Assembly (NCBI RefSeq): GCF_021497945.1
Contig: NZ_CP046524.1
Span: 469,501 to 533,500 of the forward strand
Direction of reading: 5' to 3'
From: Streptococcus oralis
GTDB lineage: Bacteria; Bacillota; Bacilli; Lactobacillales; Streptococcaceae
Length of the DNA stretch: 64,000 nucleotides
The notes below the pieces were generated by a model. It searched no databases. It was not told the DNA's origin and saw only the letters and a program-made list of their open reading frames with translations. Of this stretch, positions 32,721 to 41,222 are shown one piece after another. Numbering within the stretch: position 1 is the stretch's first letter; every line of letters starts with the position of its first letter. The translations under genes and the position numbers were made by a program.

Positions 32721-33638
32721 ATGTCAGATTTGAAAAAATACGAAGGTGTCATTCCAGCCTTCTACGCATGTTATGATGATCAAGGAGAAGTAAGTCCAGA
32801 GCGTACGCGTGCCTTGGTTCAATACTTCATTGATAAGGGTGTTCAAGGTCTCTATGTCAATGGTTCTTCTGGTGAATGTATCTACCAAAGCGTAGAGGAC
32901 CGCAAGTTGATTTTGGAAGAAGTCATGGCAGTTGCTAAGGGCAAATTGACAATCATTGCTCATGTAGCTTGCAACAATACTAAAGATAGTATGGAACTTG
33001 CTCGCCACGCAGAAAGCTTGGGAGTAGATGCCATTGCAACGATTCCACCGATTTACTTCCGCTTGCCAGAATACTCAGTTGCTAAATACTGGAATGACAT
33101 TAGTGCTGCAGCACCAAATACAGACTATGTTATCTACAATATTCCTCAATTAGCAGGTGTTGCTTTGACTCCAAGTCTCTACACTGAAATGTTGAAGAAT
33201 CCTCGTGTTATCGGTGTTAAGAACTCTTCTATGCCAGTTCAAGATATCCAAACCTTTGTCAGCCTTGGGGGAGAAGACCACATCGTATTCAATGGTCCAG
33301 ATGAACAATTCCTAGGTGGTCGCCTCATGGGTGCTAAAGCTGGTATCGGTGGTACATATGGTGCTATGCCAGAACTCTTCTTGAAACTCAATGAGTTGAT
33401 TGCTGAGAAAGACTTGGAAACAGCTCGTGAATTGCAATACGCTATCAATGCAATCATTGGTAAATTGACTGCTGCACATGGAAATATGTACTGTGTCATC
33501 AAAGAAGTTTTGAAGATCAATGAAGATTTAAACATTGGTTCAGTTCGTTCACCATTGACGCCAGTAACCGAAGAAGATCGTCCAGTTGTAGAAGCAGCAG
33601 CGCAATTGATTCGTGAAACCAAGGAGCGCTTCCTCTAA
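32721..33638 (+). CDS. nanA: N-acetylneuraminate lyase
   Basis: This 305-residue DapA-type aldolase splits N-acetylneuraminate into ManNAc and pyruvate. GSSGE at residues 48-52 binds the carboxylate. The Schiff-base lysine is K167 (VIGVKNSS), and the catalytic tyrosine is Y139 (VIYNIP). The symbol nanA is used for both the lyase and the sialidase in the literature. It is cotranscribed with nanK, 17 nt downstream. Confidence 0.95.
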   Translation: MSDLKKYEGVIPAFYACYDDQGEVSPERTRALVQYFIDKGVQGLYVNGSSGECIYQSVEDRKLILEEVMAVAKGKLTIIAHVACNNTKDSMELARHAESLGVDAIATIPPIYFRLPEYSVAKYWNDISAAAPNTDYVIYNIPQLAGVALTPSLYTEMLKNPRVIGVKNSSMPVQDIQTFVSLGGEDHIVFNGPDEQFLGGRLMGAKAGIGGTYGAMPELFLKLNELIAEKDLETARELQYAINAIIGKLTAAHGNMYCVIKEVLKINEDLNIGSVRSPLTPVTEEDRPVVEAAAQLIRETKERFL

Positions 33639-33655
33639 TCCATAAGGAGGTATTT

Positions 33656-34540
33656 ATGACACACTACGTTGCAATTGATATTGGTGGAACCAACATCAAA
33701 TATGGTTTGATTGACCAAGAAGGCCAACTTGTTGAATCGCATGAAATGCCAACAGAGGCGCATAAGGGTGGCCCACACATTTTACAAAAGACCAAAGATA
33801 TCGTAGCCAGCTATTTAGAAAAAGGTCCAGTAGCAGGTGTTGCTATTTCTTCTGCAGGAATGGTGGATCCTGATAAGGGTGAGATTTTCTATGCTGGCCC
33901 TCAAATTCCTAACTACGCAGGAACCCAGTTCAAGAGGGAAATCGAGACTAGCTTTGCGATTCCCTGCGAAATTGAAAATGATGTCAACTGTGCAGGTCTT
34001 GCTGAGGCAGTATCTGGTTCAGGCAAGGGAGCGAGTGTCACTCTTTGCTTGACCATTGGAACCGGTATCGGTGGTTGCTTGATTATGGATGGGAAAGTCT
34101 TCCATGGATTTAGCAATTCAGCTTGCGAAGTCGGTTATATGCATATGCAGGATGGAGCTTTCCAAGACTTGGCTTCTACGACAGCCTTGGTAGAATATGT
34201 GGCAGCAGCTCACGGTGATCCAGTTGATCAGTGGAATGGGCGACGCATTTTCAAGGAAGCTACTGAAGGAAACAAGATCTGTATGGCTGGTATTGACCGC
34301 ATGGTAGATTACCTTGGGAAAGGTCTGGCAAATATTTGCTATGTGGCCAATCCAGAAGTGGTCATTCTCGGTGGCGGTATCATGGGGCAAGAGGCTATCC
34401 TCAAACCGAAGATCCGTACAGCCTTGAAGGCGGCCTTGGTACCAAGTCTAGCTGAAAAAACACGATTGGAATTTGCCCATCACCAAAATACAGCAGGGAT
34501 GTTGGGAGCCTATTATCATTTCAAGACAAAACAGTCCTAG
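33656..34540 (+). CDS. nanK: ROK family kinase, probable N-acetylmannosamine kinase
   Basis: This 294-residue sugar kinase has the N-terminal ATP-binding motif DIGGTNIKYG (residues 8-17) and a ROK-type GTGIGGCLIM segment with CEVGYMHMQDG. It phosphorylates ManNAc to ManNAc-6-P, the substrate of NanE. Its position after the lyase gene supports this, though glucokinase-like activity is possible. The 3' end is duplicated at 35966-35981 plus 36137-36158. The duplicate encodes the alternative ending AYYHFKTK*, whereas this gene ends AYYHFKTKQS*, so the present C-terminus may have been replaced by an incoming element. Confidence 0.9.
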   Translation: MTHYVAIDIGGTNIKYGLIDQEGQLVESHEMPTEAHKGGPHILQKTKDIVASYLEKGPVAGVAISSAGMVDPDKGEIFYAGPQIPNYAGTQFKREIETSFAIPCEIENDVNCAGLAEAVSGSGKGASVTLCLTIGTGIGGCLIMDGKVFHGFSNSACEVGYMHMQDGAFQDLASTTALVEYVAAAHGDPVDQWNGRRIFKEATEGNKICMAGIDRMVDYLGKGLANICYVANPEVVILGGGIMGQEAILKPKIRTALKAALVPSLAEKTRLEFAHHQNTAGMLGAYYHFKTKQS

Positions 34541-34546
34541 TTTGGA
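34506..34546 (+). repeat. Left copy of a direct repeat at the nanK 3' end (att-like)
   Basis: GAGCCTATTATCATTT (34506-34521), then a segment ending TCCTAGTTTGG (34536-34546). The same two blocks recur at 35966-35981 and 36148-36158 around a BOX element. They flank the methyltransferase insert. Confidence 0.7.
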
Positions 34547-34638
34547 ATTAGAGAATTAAGAAGAACTTTTAATCACTACTTGAGTGAAAAATGTTTTGCT
34601 TAATTCTTTTTTTGATGATGGAAAAACTGTCAAGGTAT

Positions 34639-34764
34639 ATGAAAAGTAGCGGAAAGACCTATCAAGACCATTATGCGATCTTGCTTCATTTGTATGAGAA
34701 AGACAAAGAAGAATTACAAAAAAGAACGATAGGAGCAGATTTCCTACCATCGAAAAATATATGA
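34639..34764 (+). pseudogene. Small ORF, possible fragment of a phage or ICE replication protein
   Basis: 41 codons: MKSSGKTYQDHYAILLHLYE, then KDKEELQKR and on. The SGKTYQDHYAILLHLYEKDK stretch resembles the C-terminal tail of phage or integrative-element replisome organizers and DnaD-like proteins (weak similarity, from memory). It has no good ribosome site. It is likely a remnant inside the nanK-nanR insert. Confidence 0.35.
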
Positions 34765-34843
34765 GAGGAGATAGCCTTAGAAGACGGTACAAGCGTTCTA
34801 CTTTGTTTCTAAATACTAAACCTAAGCCAAGAAGAAAAAATGA

Positions 34844-34849
34844 TATAAT
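34844..34849 (+). promoter_or_regulatory. Extended -10 promoter of the methyltransferase gene
   Basis: TGATATAAT, with TATAAT at 34844-34849. The rest of 34541-34957 holds the ORF remnant at 34639, a mini-ORF at 34902 and otherwise no recognisable feature. Confidence 0.6.
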
Positions 34850-34901
34850 GAGATGGATGAAAAATTGATAAATTAGAAATTCTAGAGGTGATAAAATTGT
34901 A

Positions 34902-34922
34902 ATGGCAACCTATTCACCTTAA
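34902..34922 (+). CDS. Six-residue leader mini-ORF (MATYSP)
   Basis: AGAGGTGAT lies upstream of ATG GCA ACC TAT TCA CCT TAA, 35 nt before the methyltransferase start. Leader peptides occur upstream of some antibiotic-induced methyltransferase genes. This one could be chance. Confidence 0.25.
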   Translation: MATYSP

Positions 34923-34957
34923 ATCGAAATCATATAAAATTACGAGGAGATTGTAAG

Positions 34958-35722
34958 ATGAGTAATTATATAAAATTAAATGAAGATAGATGGAATAATG
35001 TAAAAAATGACTACACTGAGCCATTGACACATGAAGAATTAGAAGAAGTTAGAAAGCATCCAATTTCTGTTGCCTTAACCGTTGGGAAAAAAGTCCCCAC
35101 AGAATGGTTTGAAAAAGCCAAGGGAAAAAAGATATTAGGTTTAGCTTGTGGTGGTGGCCAGCAGGGTCCCGTTTTTGCTACAAAAGGTTATGATGTCACC
35201 ATAATGGATTTTTCTAAATCACAATTAGAAAGAGACGAGATGGTTGCAAAAAGAGAAGGCTTAAAAATCAAGACAGTTCAAGGCGATATGACAAAGCCAT
35301 TTCCATTTGAAGATGAAACTTTTGATATTATTTTTAATCCAGTTTCAAATGTATACATAGAGGATTTAGAAAACATGTATAAAGAAGCCTCTCGCGTATT
35401 GAAAAAGGGTGGACTGTTAATGGTCGGATTTATGAACCCTTGGATATACATGTATGATGCTGACACTGTATGGGATAAACCCGATGAGGAATTACTTTTA
35501 AAGTTTTCACTACCTTTTAATTCAAGAGAGCTTGAAGCGGAAGGCAAAATCACCATCAATCCAGAATATGGATATGAATTTAGCCATACCTTAGAAACGC
35601 AGATTAGAGGGCAACTAAAAAATGGTCTCGCTATGATTGATTTTTATGAATCGTGTGATAAAAGACATCGATTATCACGTTTTGGAAATGACTATATCGC
35701 TACACTCTGCATTAAACTATGA
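34958..35722 (+). CDS. Class I SAM-dependent methyltransferase
   Basis: This 254-residue protein has a Rossmann methyltransferase fold. Motif I is KILGLACGGGQQGPVFATKG at about residues 60-79, followed by the acidic VTIMDFS and GDMTKPFPFEDETFDIIFNP, then ASRVLKKGGLLMVGF. The substrate cannot be named; small-molecule methyltransferases of this type are common. It is AT-rich, with a codon bias unlike its nan neighbours, and lies inside a duplicated-end insert. It is probably acquired cargo. Confidence 0.88.
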   Translation: MSNYIKLNEDRWNNVKNDYTEPLTHEELEEVRKHPISVALTVGKKVPTEWFEKAKGKKILGLACGGGQQGPVFATKGYDVTIMDFSKSQLERDEMVAKREGLKIKTVQGDMTKPFPFEDETFDIIFNPVSNVYIEDLENMYKEASRVLKKGGLLMVGFMNPWIYMYDADTVWDKPDEELLLKFSLPFNSRELEAEGKITINPEYGYEFSHTLETQIRGQLKNGLAMIDFYESCDKRHRLSRFGNDYIATLCIKL

Positions 35723-35828
35723 TATTTTAGAACGTACTTCTGAAGAATAGCTCATTTTATTTTCCTGAAGGGTTAAAATCTAAATCTCAGTTTGTCGTAG
35801 TAAAAAAACAAATAGGATATTACCAAGA

Positions 35829-35866
35829 GGAAGTAAGAGGCAAATAGCCGATACTTCCTTTTTCTT
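35829..35866 (+). terminator. Terminator after the methyltransferase region
   Basis: GGAAGTA pairs with TACTTCC across AGAGGCAAATAGCCGA; a TTTTTCTT tail follows. Confidence 0.75.
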
Positions 35867-35897
35867 GTCAAACATTCAAAAACGGAAAGGAGAATTT

Positions 35898-35993
35898 ATG
35901 GAGGAACTGAAAATACAGATAAACAAGGCATTAGAACAAAGGGGAAGATTGGAAAGACCACCTATGAGCCTATTATCATTTTATACTCAATGA
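35898..35993 (+). pseudogene. Small ORF fragment
   Basis: 31 codons starting MEELKIQINKALEQRGRLER, with a clear AAAGGAGA ribosome site. The frame runs into the duplicated nanK end and stops inside the BOX element, so it is probably the 5' part of a truncated gene. Not recognised; a mobile-element origin is inferred from context. Confidence 0.4.
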
Positions 35994-36158
35994 AAATCAA
36001 AGAGCAAAGTAGGAAACTAACCGTAGGCAGTTCAAAGGACAGCTTTGAGGTTGTAGATAGAACTGACGGAGTCAGTATCATATACTTACGGCAAGGTGAA
36101 GCTGACGTGGTTTGAAGAGATTTTCGAAGAGTATTAAAACAAAATAATCCTAGTTTGG
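35966..36158 (+). repeat. Right copy of the nanK 3'-end repeat, interrupted by a BOX element
   Basis: GAGCCTATTATCATTT (35966-35981) is identical to the nanK end. After the BOX, AAAACAAAATAATCCTAGTTTGG follows (about 36136-36158). Removing the BOX gives GCC TAT TAT CAT TTT AAA ACA AAA TAA, that is AYYHFKTK*, a plausible native nanK ending. Confidence 0.7.
35982..36136 (-). repeat. BOX element (boxA1-B1-C1)
   Basis: The plus strand reads TATACTCAATGAAAATC...CTTACGGCAAGGTGAAGCTGACG...GATTTTCGAAGAGTAT. The CTACGGCAAGGCGACGCTGACG-like block is the known boxA primer region (3 differences), GAACTGACGGAGTCAGT fits boxB, and the opposite end fits boxC. The length of about 155 nt equals boxA+B+C. It is inserted within the duplicated nanK 3' end. 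Confidence 0.85.
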
Positions 36159-36176
36159 TTGAGCCAAACTAGGATT
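36146..36176 (-). terminator. Terminator of nanR
   Basis: AATCCTAGTTTGG, loop TTGAG, CCAAACTAGGATT; T-rich on the minus-strand side. It overlaps the last codons of nanR and also contains the direct-repeat block TCCTAGTTTGG. Confidence 0.75.
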
Positions 36177-37020
36177 TTCTAACGCGTTTTTGTCTACGAT
36201 AGCCGTTGAGCTTTTTATTTTCCCAATAGCTGTTAAAGATTTTTTCCTTGCTCTCGCGATTGATTTCTAAAAAGTAGGCATAAATCAAATCTATTAAAAT
36301 GAGCATAGGGAGTTGAGCGGAAATACGCTGGATGTAAGAAGATTGACTATGGCTTGCGACAAGGACTGTTTCGGTATAAGCCTGACTATTTTTGTTTGGA
36401 GCGCTGGTAAAGAGAATGGTCTTAGCCCCCATTTCCTTGGCATCCAACAAACTATCGAGGACGGATTGGGTAGTGCCAGATAGGGAAAAGCCAAGCACCA
36501 AACAGTTTTCATCCATGATGCTGGTCGTCCATGCAAAGCCATCCTGATCGGTCAAAGCTTCACAGACCACACCTAATCGCATAAAACGGAGCTTCATCTC
36601 ACGGGCAATCAGACCAGAACTTCCCGTCCCAAAAAAGTAAACTCGTTCAGCATCGTCGATTAATTGGGCAACTCGTTCCAGTTGCTCTTCGTCAATTAAA
36701 TCCTGCGTTTGTTCTCGCATGGTACTGTAGCTTCGTAAAACACGTTTGGTCAAAGGACTGTGTTGGTGCGAATGGGTGTCCTGTTTATTGGCCTGGTGTT
36801 GGTATTGAAAAACAAATTCTCGATAGCCAGTAAAGCCACATTTTTTTGCAAAACGGGTAAGGGCAGCTTGGGAAACATGCAGTTTTTGAGTAACCTGTTG
36901 CGATGATAGATCATCCACAATCGTATCTACCTGCAAGAAATAACGAGCGATATCCTGCTCTAACTCTGTTAATTCTTCAAAATGAAGATCAATAATAGTT
37001 GCGATATCCTGCTTTTTCAT
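36169..37020 (-). CDS. nanR: RpiR family regulator of the nan genes
   Basis: This 283-residue protein has an N-terminal RpiR HTH (SQQVTQKLHVSQAALTRFAK) and a C-terminal SIS sugar-phosphate domain (VYFFGTGSSGLIAREMKLRF). RpiR regulators sense phosphorylated sugars. It lies next to the nan genes, as pneumococcal NanR does, so it is the likely protein for the CTGAAACTACTTTCAG-type sites. The start at 37020 follows AAAAGGAG; an ATG 15 nt earlier has no ribosome site. NanR is reported to activate in pneumococcus, and the promoter geometry here agrees. Confidence 0.9.
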   Translation of the reverse strand: MKKQDIATIIDLHFEELTELEQDIARYFLQVDTIVDDLSSQQVTQKLHVSQAALTRFAKKCGFTGYREFVFQYQHQANKQDTHSHQHSPLTKRVLRSYSTMREQTQDLIDEEQLERVAQLIDDAERVYFFGTGSSGLIAREMKLRFMRLGVVCEALTDQDGFAWTTSIMDENCLVLGFSLSGTTQSVLDSLLDAKEMGAKTILFTSAPNKNSQAYTETVLVASHSQSSYIQRISAQLPMLILIDLIYAYFLEINRESKEKIFNSYWENKKLNGYRRQKRVRKS

Positions 37021-37079
37021 GGAGCTCCTTTTCATGAGTCAAACTCTTAAAAGTTGACGATTGCCAGCTTATTAACATC

Positions 37080-37107
37080 ATTATATCATAGAAGTTAGGA
37101 TAACCAA
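37080..37107 (-). promoter_or_regulatory. Promoter of nanR
   Basis: Minus strand: -35 TTGGTT (37107-37102), 16-nt spacer, -10 TATAAT (37085-37080) with a TGA extension. No site like the nan palindromes is seen here. Confidence 0.65.
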
Positions 37108-37178
37108 ATAAAAAGGCATTTTCGATTAAAAGTCAAAAAATGCTTCGACTTTTCCAAGAGTTTCTCCGTAAAATATGG

Positions 37179-37184
37179 TACAAT
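37179..37184 (+). promoter_or_regulatory. Extended -10 promoter of pbp2b
   Basis: TGGTACAAT with TACAAT at 37179-37184. The -35 region is weak. Confidence 0.55.
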
Positions 37185-37276
37185 GAAAAGTACTGAGCTT
37201 CACCCGTTTGCTCTATTATTTTAGCTGAAAATGAAGGTGAAAATCGGAAATTTTTCTAGAAAAGAGTCTTAGTTGT

Positions 37277-39322
37277 ATGAGAAAATTTAATAGCCATTCG
37301 ATTCCGATTCGGCTTAATTTACTGTTTGCCATTGTTATCCTACTGTTTATGACCATTATCGGTCGATTGTTATACATGCAGGTGCTGAATAAAGATTTCT
37401 ATGAAGCAAAGTTGGCATCAGCCAGCCAGACCAGGGTGACAACCAGCTCAGCTCGTGGCCAAATCTACGATGCAACAGGTAAACCCTTGGTAGAAAATAC
37501 ACTCAAGCAAGTTGTTTCTTTCACACGAAACAATAAAATGACAGCAGCTGAATTGAAGGAGACAGCCAAAAAACTTCTCAATTATGTGTCTGTAACCTCC
37601 CCTGATCTGACTGATCGACAGATTGCAGACTATTACCTGGCGGACCAGGATATTTACAAAAAAACAGTCGAATCCTTGCCAAGCGATAAACGTCTGGATT
37701 CAGATGGGAACCGCTTATCGGAAGCGACACTTTACAATAATGCGGTTGAAAGTATTGACGTGAGTCAACTCAATTATACAGATGACCAGAAAAAAGAAAT
37801 CTATCTCTTTAGTCAGCTCAATGCCGTTGAAAATTTTGCGACAGGAACCATTTCTACGGATGCCTTAGATGATACCCAAGTTGCTCTCGTTGCATCAGCG
37901 TCCAAGGAATTACCGGGCATTAGCATTTCAACCTCATGGGACCGAAAAGTACTGGACACTTCTTTATCGTCTATCGTCGGTAGTGTTTCCAGTGAAAAGT
38001 CAGGTCTTCCAGCAGAGGAAGTTGACGCTTATCTCAAGAAAGGATACTCTCTCAATGACCGAGTGGGGACTTCCTATCTTGAAAAGCAATATGAAGACGT
38101 CCTTCAAGGCAAACGCTCCGTCAAGGAAATCCACCTCGACAAGCACGGAAATATGGAAAGTGTGGAAAATGTCGAAGAAGGAAGCAAAGGAAACAATATC
38201 AAGTTAACGATTGACCTAGCTTTCCAGAATAGTGTGGATGACCTACTCAAGAGCTACTTCAACTCAGAGTTGGGTAACGGTGGAGCCAGATATTCAGAAG
38301 GTGTTTATGCAGTAGCCCTCAATCCTAAGACAGGTGCTGTATTAGCCATGTCAGGGATGAAGCACAATGTAGAGACTGGAGAACTGACCACAGACTCACT
38401 CGGAACTGTCACCAATGTCTTCGTACCGGGATCTGTCGTTAAGGCAGCTACCATCAGTTCAGGTTGGGAAAATGGGGTTTTGTCAGGGAATCAAACCTTG
38501 ACAGATCAACCAATCGTCTTCCAAGGTTCTGCGCCTATCAATTCCTGGTATACCCCTTATTATTATGGTTCTTTCCCGATTACAGCCGTTGAGGCCTTGG
38601 AGTATTCATCCAATGCTTACATGGTCCAAACTGCTCTTGGAATCATGGGGCAAACTTATCAGCCTAATATGACAGTAGGAACCAACAATCTTGAATCTGC
38701 CATGGGAAAACTTCGTTCAACCTTCGGTGAGTATGGTTTAGGAGTTTCTACAGGAATCGACCTACCGGATGAGTCAACAGGCTTTATTCCTAAAGACTAC
38801 GATTTGGCTAACTATCTAAATAATGCTTTTGGACAGTTCGATAACTACACACCGATGCAGTTAGCTCAGTATGTAGCAACGATTGCCAATAATGGTGTCC
38901 GCTTAGCTCCTCATATCGTGGAAGGAGTCTACGACAACAACGAACAAGGTGGTCTAGGAGAACTCATTAAGCAAACGGACAGCACAGAAATGAATAAGAT
39001 TAATATTTCTGAGTCTGACATGTCTATCTTGCAACAAGGTTTTTACCAAGTATCTCACGGGACAAGTGCTCTCACGACAGGTCGCGCCTTTTCAAATGGG
39101 GCAGCAGTCTCCATCAGCGGAAAAACCGGTACAGCCGAAAGTTACGTCAATGGCGGACAAAAAGCCAACAATACCAACGCCGTAGCCTATGCGCCAACCG
39201 ATAATCCGCAGATTGCAGTCGCAGTTGTTTTCCCGCATAATACGAATCTAACTAATGGTGTCGGACCTTCGATTGCTCGCGACATTATCAATCTATACAA
39301 CCAACACCATCCAATGAACTAG
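37277..39322 (+). CDS. pbp2b: Penicillin-binding protein 2B (class B transpeptidase)
   Basis: This 681-residue class B PBP has one N-terminal membrane helix ([20 protein letters not shown]) and a dimerisation domain. The transpeptidase domain has active serine S386 in SVVK, then SSN at residues 444-446 and KTG in [10 protein letters not shown]. It cross-links peripheral peptidoglycan during elongation. The residue after SSN is Ala (SSNAYMV); from memory, beta-lactam-susceptible pneumococci carry Thr there (SSNTYMV). One residue is also inserted upstream ([10 protein letters not shown] compared with WYTQAYGSF). Both suggest a mosaic or resistance-linked allele, but natural mitis-group variation is possible. 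Confidence 0.96.
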   Translation: MRKFNSHSIPIRLNLLFAIVILLFMTIIGRLLYMQVLNKDFYEAKLASASQTRVTTSSARGQIYDATGKPLVENTLKQVVSFTRNNKMTAAELKETAKKLLNYVSVTSPDLTDRQIADYYLADQDIYKKTVESLPSDKRLDSDGNRLSEATLYNNAVESIDVSQLNYTDDQKKEIYLFSQLNAVENFATGTISTDALDDTQVALVASASKELPGISISTSWDRKVLDTSLSSIVGSVSSEKSGLPAEEVDAYLKKGYSLNDRVGTSYLEKQYEDVLQGKRSVKEIHLDKHGNMESVENVEEGSKGNNIKLTIDLAFQNSVDDLLKSYFNSELGNGGARYSEGVYAVALNPKTGAVLAMSGMKHNVETGELTTDSLGTVTNVFVPGSVVKAATISSGWENGVLSGNQTLTDQPIVFQGSAPINSWYTPYYYGSFPITAVEALEYSSNAYMVQTALGIMGQTYQPNMTVGTNNLESAMGKLRSTFGEYGLGVSTGIDLPDESTGFIPKDYDLANYLNNAFGQFDNYTPMQLAQYVATIANNGVRLAPHIVEGVYDNNEQGGLGELIKQTDSTEMNKINISESDMSILQQGFYQVSHGTSALTTGRAFSNGAAVSISGKTGTAESYVNGGQKANNTNAVAYAPTDNPQIAVAVVFPHNTNLTNGVGPSIARDIINLYNQHHPMN

Positions 39323-39332
39323 AAAGGAAGCC

Positions 39333-39929
39333 ATGCTTTACCCAACACCTATAGCCAAGCTGATTGACAGTTATTCTAAACTTCCAGGTATCGGGATTAA
39401 GACAGCTACCCGCCTGGCCTTTTATACCATTGGGATGTCGGATGACGATGTCAATGAATTTGCAAAAAATCTCCTTGCAGCCAAGCGAGAATTGACCTAT
39501 TGCTCTATTTGTGGGCGTTTGACAGATGATGATCCTTGCTCGATCTGTACCGATCCTAGCCGTGACCAGTCTACGATTCTGGTTTTGGAGGATAGCCGAG
39601 ATGTCGCTGCCATGGAAAATATCCAGGAATATCACGGACTTTACCATGTTTTACACGGTTTGATTTCCCCTATGAATGGGATTAGCCCAGATGACATCAA
39701 CCTGAAAAGTCTCATGACTCGCCTCATGGATAGTGAAGTTTCTGAGGTCATCGTAGCCACCAATGCAACAGCAGATGGTGAGGCGACCTCCATGTATATC
39801 TCTCGGCTACTCAAACCCGCGGGGATTAAGGTTACTCGTCTAGCACGAGGTCTAGCAGTAGGAGCTGATATCGAATATGCGGACGAAGTAACGCTCCTAA
39901 GAGCTATTGAAAATCGTACAGAACTTTAG
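39333..39929 (+). CDS. recR: Recombination mediator RecR
   Basis: This 198-residue protein has an N-terminal helix-hairpin-helix ([15 protein letters not shown]), a C4 zinc finger ([16 protein letters not shown]), and a Toprim domain ([15 protein letters not shown]). RecR acts with RecO, loading RecA in the RecFOR pathway. It starts 10 nt after pbp2b; the two are cotranscribed in streptococci. Confidence 0.96.
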   Translation: MLYPTPIAKLIDSYSKLPGIGIKTATRLAFYTIGMSDDDVNEFAKNLLAAKRELTYCSICGRLTDDDPCSICTDPSRDQSTILVLEDSRDVAAMENIQEYHGLYHVLHGLISPMNGISPDDINLKSLMTRLMDSEVSEVIVATNATADGEATSMYISRLLKPAGIKVTRLARGLAVGADIEYADEVTLLRAIENRTEL

Positions 39930-39982
39930 TCTGTAAGGATATAGAACAGGCAATTAACTAGCAGATAAGTTTTCAAGAAATC

Positions 39983-40017
39983 AAGAGACTGGATTTATTT
40001 TTAATCCAGTCTCTTTT
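39983..40017 (+). terminator. Terminator after recR
   Basis: AAGAGACTGGATT, loop TATTTTT, AATCCAGTCTCTTTT. Confidence 0.88.
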
Positions 40018-40052
40018 GTGCTATTCAAGTTTAAAAAAATAAACAAATGTGA

Positions 40053-40058
40053 TATACT
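40053..40058 (+). promoter_or_regulatory. -10 promoter of ddl
   Basis: TGATATACT with TATACT at 40053-40058 (extended -10). No clear -35. Confidence 0.55.
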
Positions 40059-40094
40059 AAAAAGCGAGTATTCTAGTAGAAATAGGACAATCAT

Positions 40095-41138
40095 ATGAAA
40101 CAAACAATTATTCTATTATATGGTGGACGCAGTGCAGAGCGTGAAGTGTCTGTATTGTCAGCTGAGAGTGTCATGCGTGCGGTTAACTATGACCGTTTTG
40201 CAGTCAAAACTTTCTTTATCAGCCAGTCTGGTGATTTTATCAAAACCCAAGAATTTACCCAAACTCCTGGCCAAGATGAACGTCTCATGACCAATGAAAC
40301 GATTGATTGGGACAAGAAAATTGCTCCAAGTGCCATCTACGAAGAAGGCGCAGTTGTTTTTCCAGTTCTTCATGGACCTATGGGAGAAGACGGTTCCGTT
40401 CAAGGTTTCCTAGAAGTCTTGAAAATGCCTTATGTCGGTTGCAACATCTTGTCTTCAAGCCTTGCTATGGACAAAATCACGACCAAGCGTGTCTTAGAAT
40501 CTGTAGGGATTGCCCAAGTACCTTATGTGGCTATCGTTGAAGGTGATGATGTGACTGCTAAAATCGCTGAAGTTGAAGAAAAATTGACTTATCCAGTCTT
40601 CACGAAGCCGTCAAACATGGGTTCCAGTGTCGGTATTTCTAAGTCTGAAAACCATGAGGAGCTCCGTCAAGCTTTGGAACTTGCCTTCCAATATGACAGC
40701 CGTGTCTTGGTAGAACAAGGAGTGAATGCGCGTGAAATCGAGGTTGGTCTCTTGGGCAACTACGATGTGAAGAGCACGCTTCCTGGTGAAGTGGTCAAGG
40801 ATGTTGCCTTTTATGACTATGATGCCAAATATATCGATAACAAGATTACCATGGACATCCCAGCTAAGATTAGTGATGATGTAGTAGCTGTCATGCGTCA
40901 AAATGCAGAAACTGCCTTCCGTGCGATTGGTGGCCTCGGTCTGTCTCGTTGTGATTTCTTCTATACAGATAAGGGCGAAATTTTCCTAAACGAGCTCAAT
41001 ACCATGCCAGGTTTTACTCAATGGTCTATGTACCCACTGCTTTGGGACAATATGGGAATTAGCTACCCAGAACTAATCGAGCATTTGGTTGACCTTGCTA
41101 AGCAAAGTTTTGACAAGCGCGAAGCGCATTTGCTATAA
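40095..41138 (+). CDS. ddl: D-alanine--D-alanine ligase
   Basis: Ddl joins two D-alanines for the peptidoglycan stem. The 347-residue ATP-grasp enzyme has [17 protein letters not shown] at the N-terminus (residues 10-26), [18 protein letters not shown] in the centre, and the C-terminal metal-binding block [14 protein letters not shown]. It precedes murF, which uses its product. A strong hairpin between the two genes may attenuate murF. Confidence 0.96.
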   Translation: MKQTIILLYGGRSAEREVSVLSAESVMRAVNYDRFAVKTFFISQSGDFIKTQEFTQTPGQDERLMTNETIDWDKKIAPSAIYEEGAVVFPVLHGPMGEDGSVQGFLEVLKMPYVGCNILSSSLAMDKITTKRVLESVGIAQVPYVAIVEGDDVTAKIAEVEEKLTYPVFTKPSNMGSSVGISKSENHEELRQALELAFQYDSRVLVEQGVNAREIEVGLLGNYDVKSTLPGEVVKDVAFYDYDAKYIDNKITMDIPAKISDDVVAVMRQNAETAFRAIGGLGLSRCDFFYTDKGEIFLNELNTMPGFTQWSMYPLLWDNMGISYPELIEHLVDLAKQSFDKREAHLL

Positions 41139-41150
41139 AAATGAAAGAGA

Positions 41151-41210
41151 GGGTAGAAGCCAGAACTATCACTGCATGGTGACCAGAGTTCTCGGACTTC
41201 AACCCTTTTT
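41151..41210 (+). terminator. Long hairpin between ddl and murF
   Basis: GGGT...ACCC with inner pairs GAAG/CTTC, AGAACT/AGTTCT and ATCAC/GGTGA forms a long, interrupted stem followed by TTTTT. It could be a terminator or attenuator; murF has no obvious promoter after it, so readthrough is implied. Confidence 0.65.
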
Positions 41211-41222
41211 AAAGGAGTAGAA

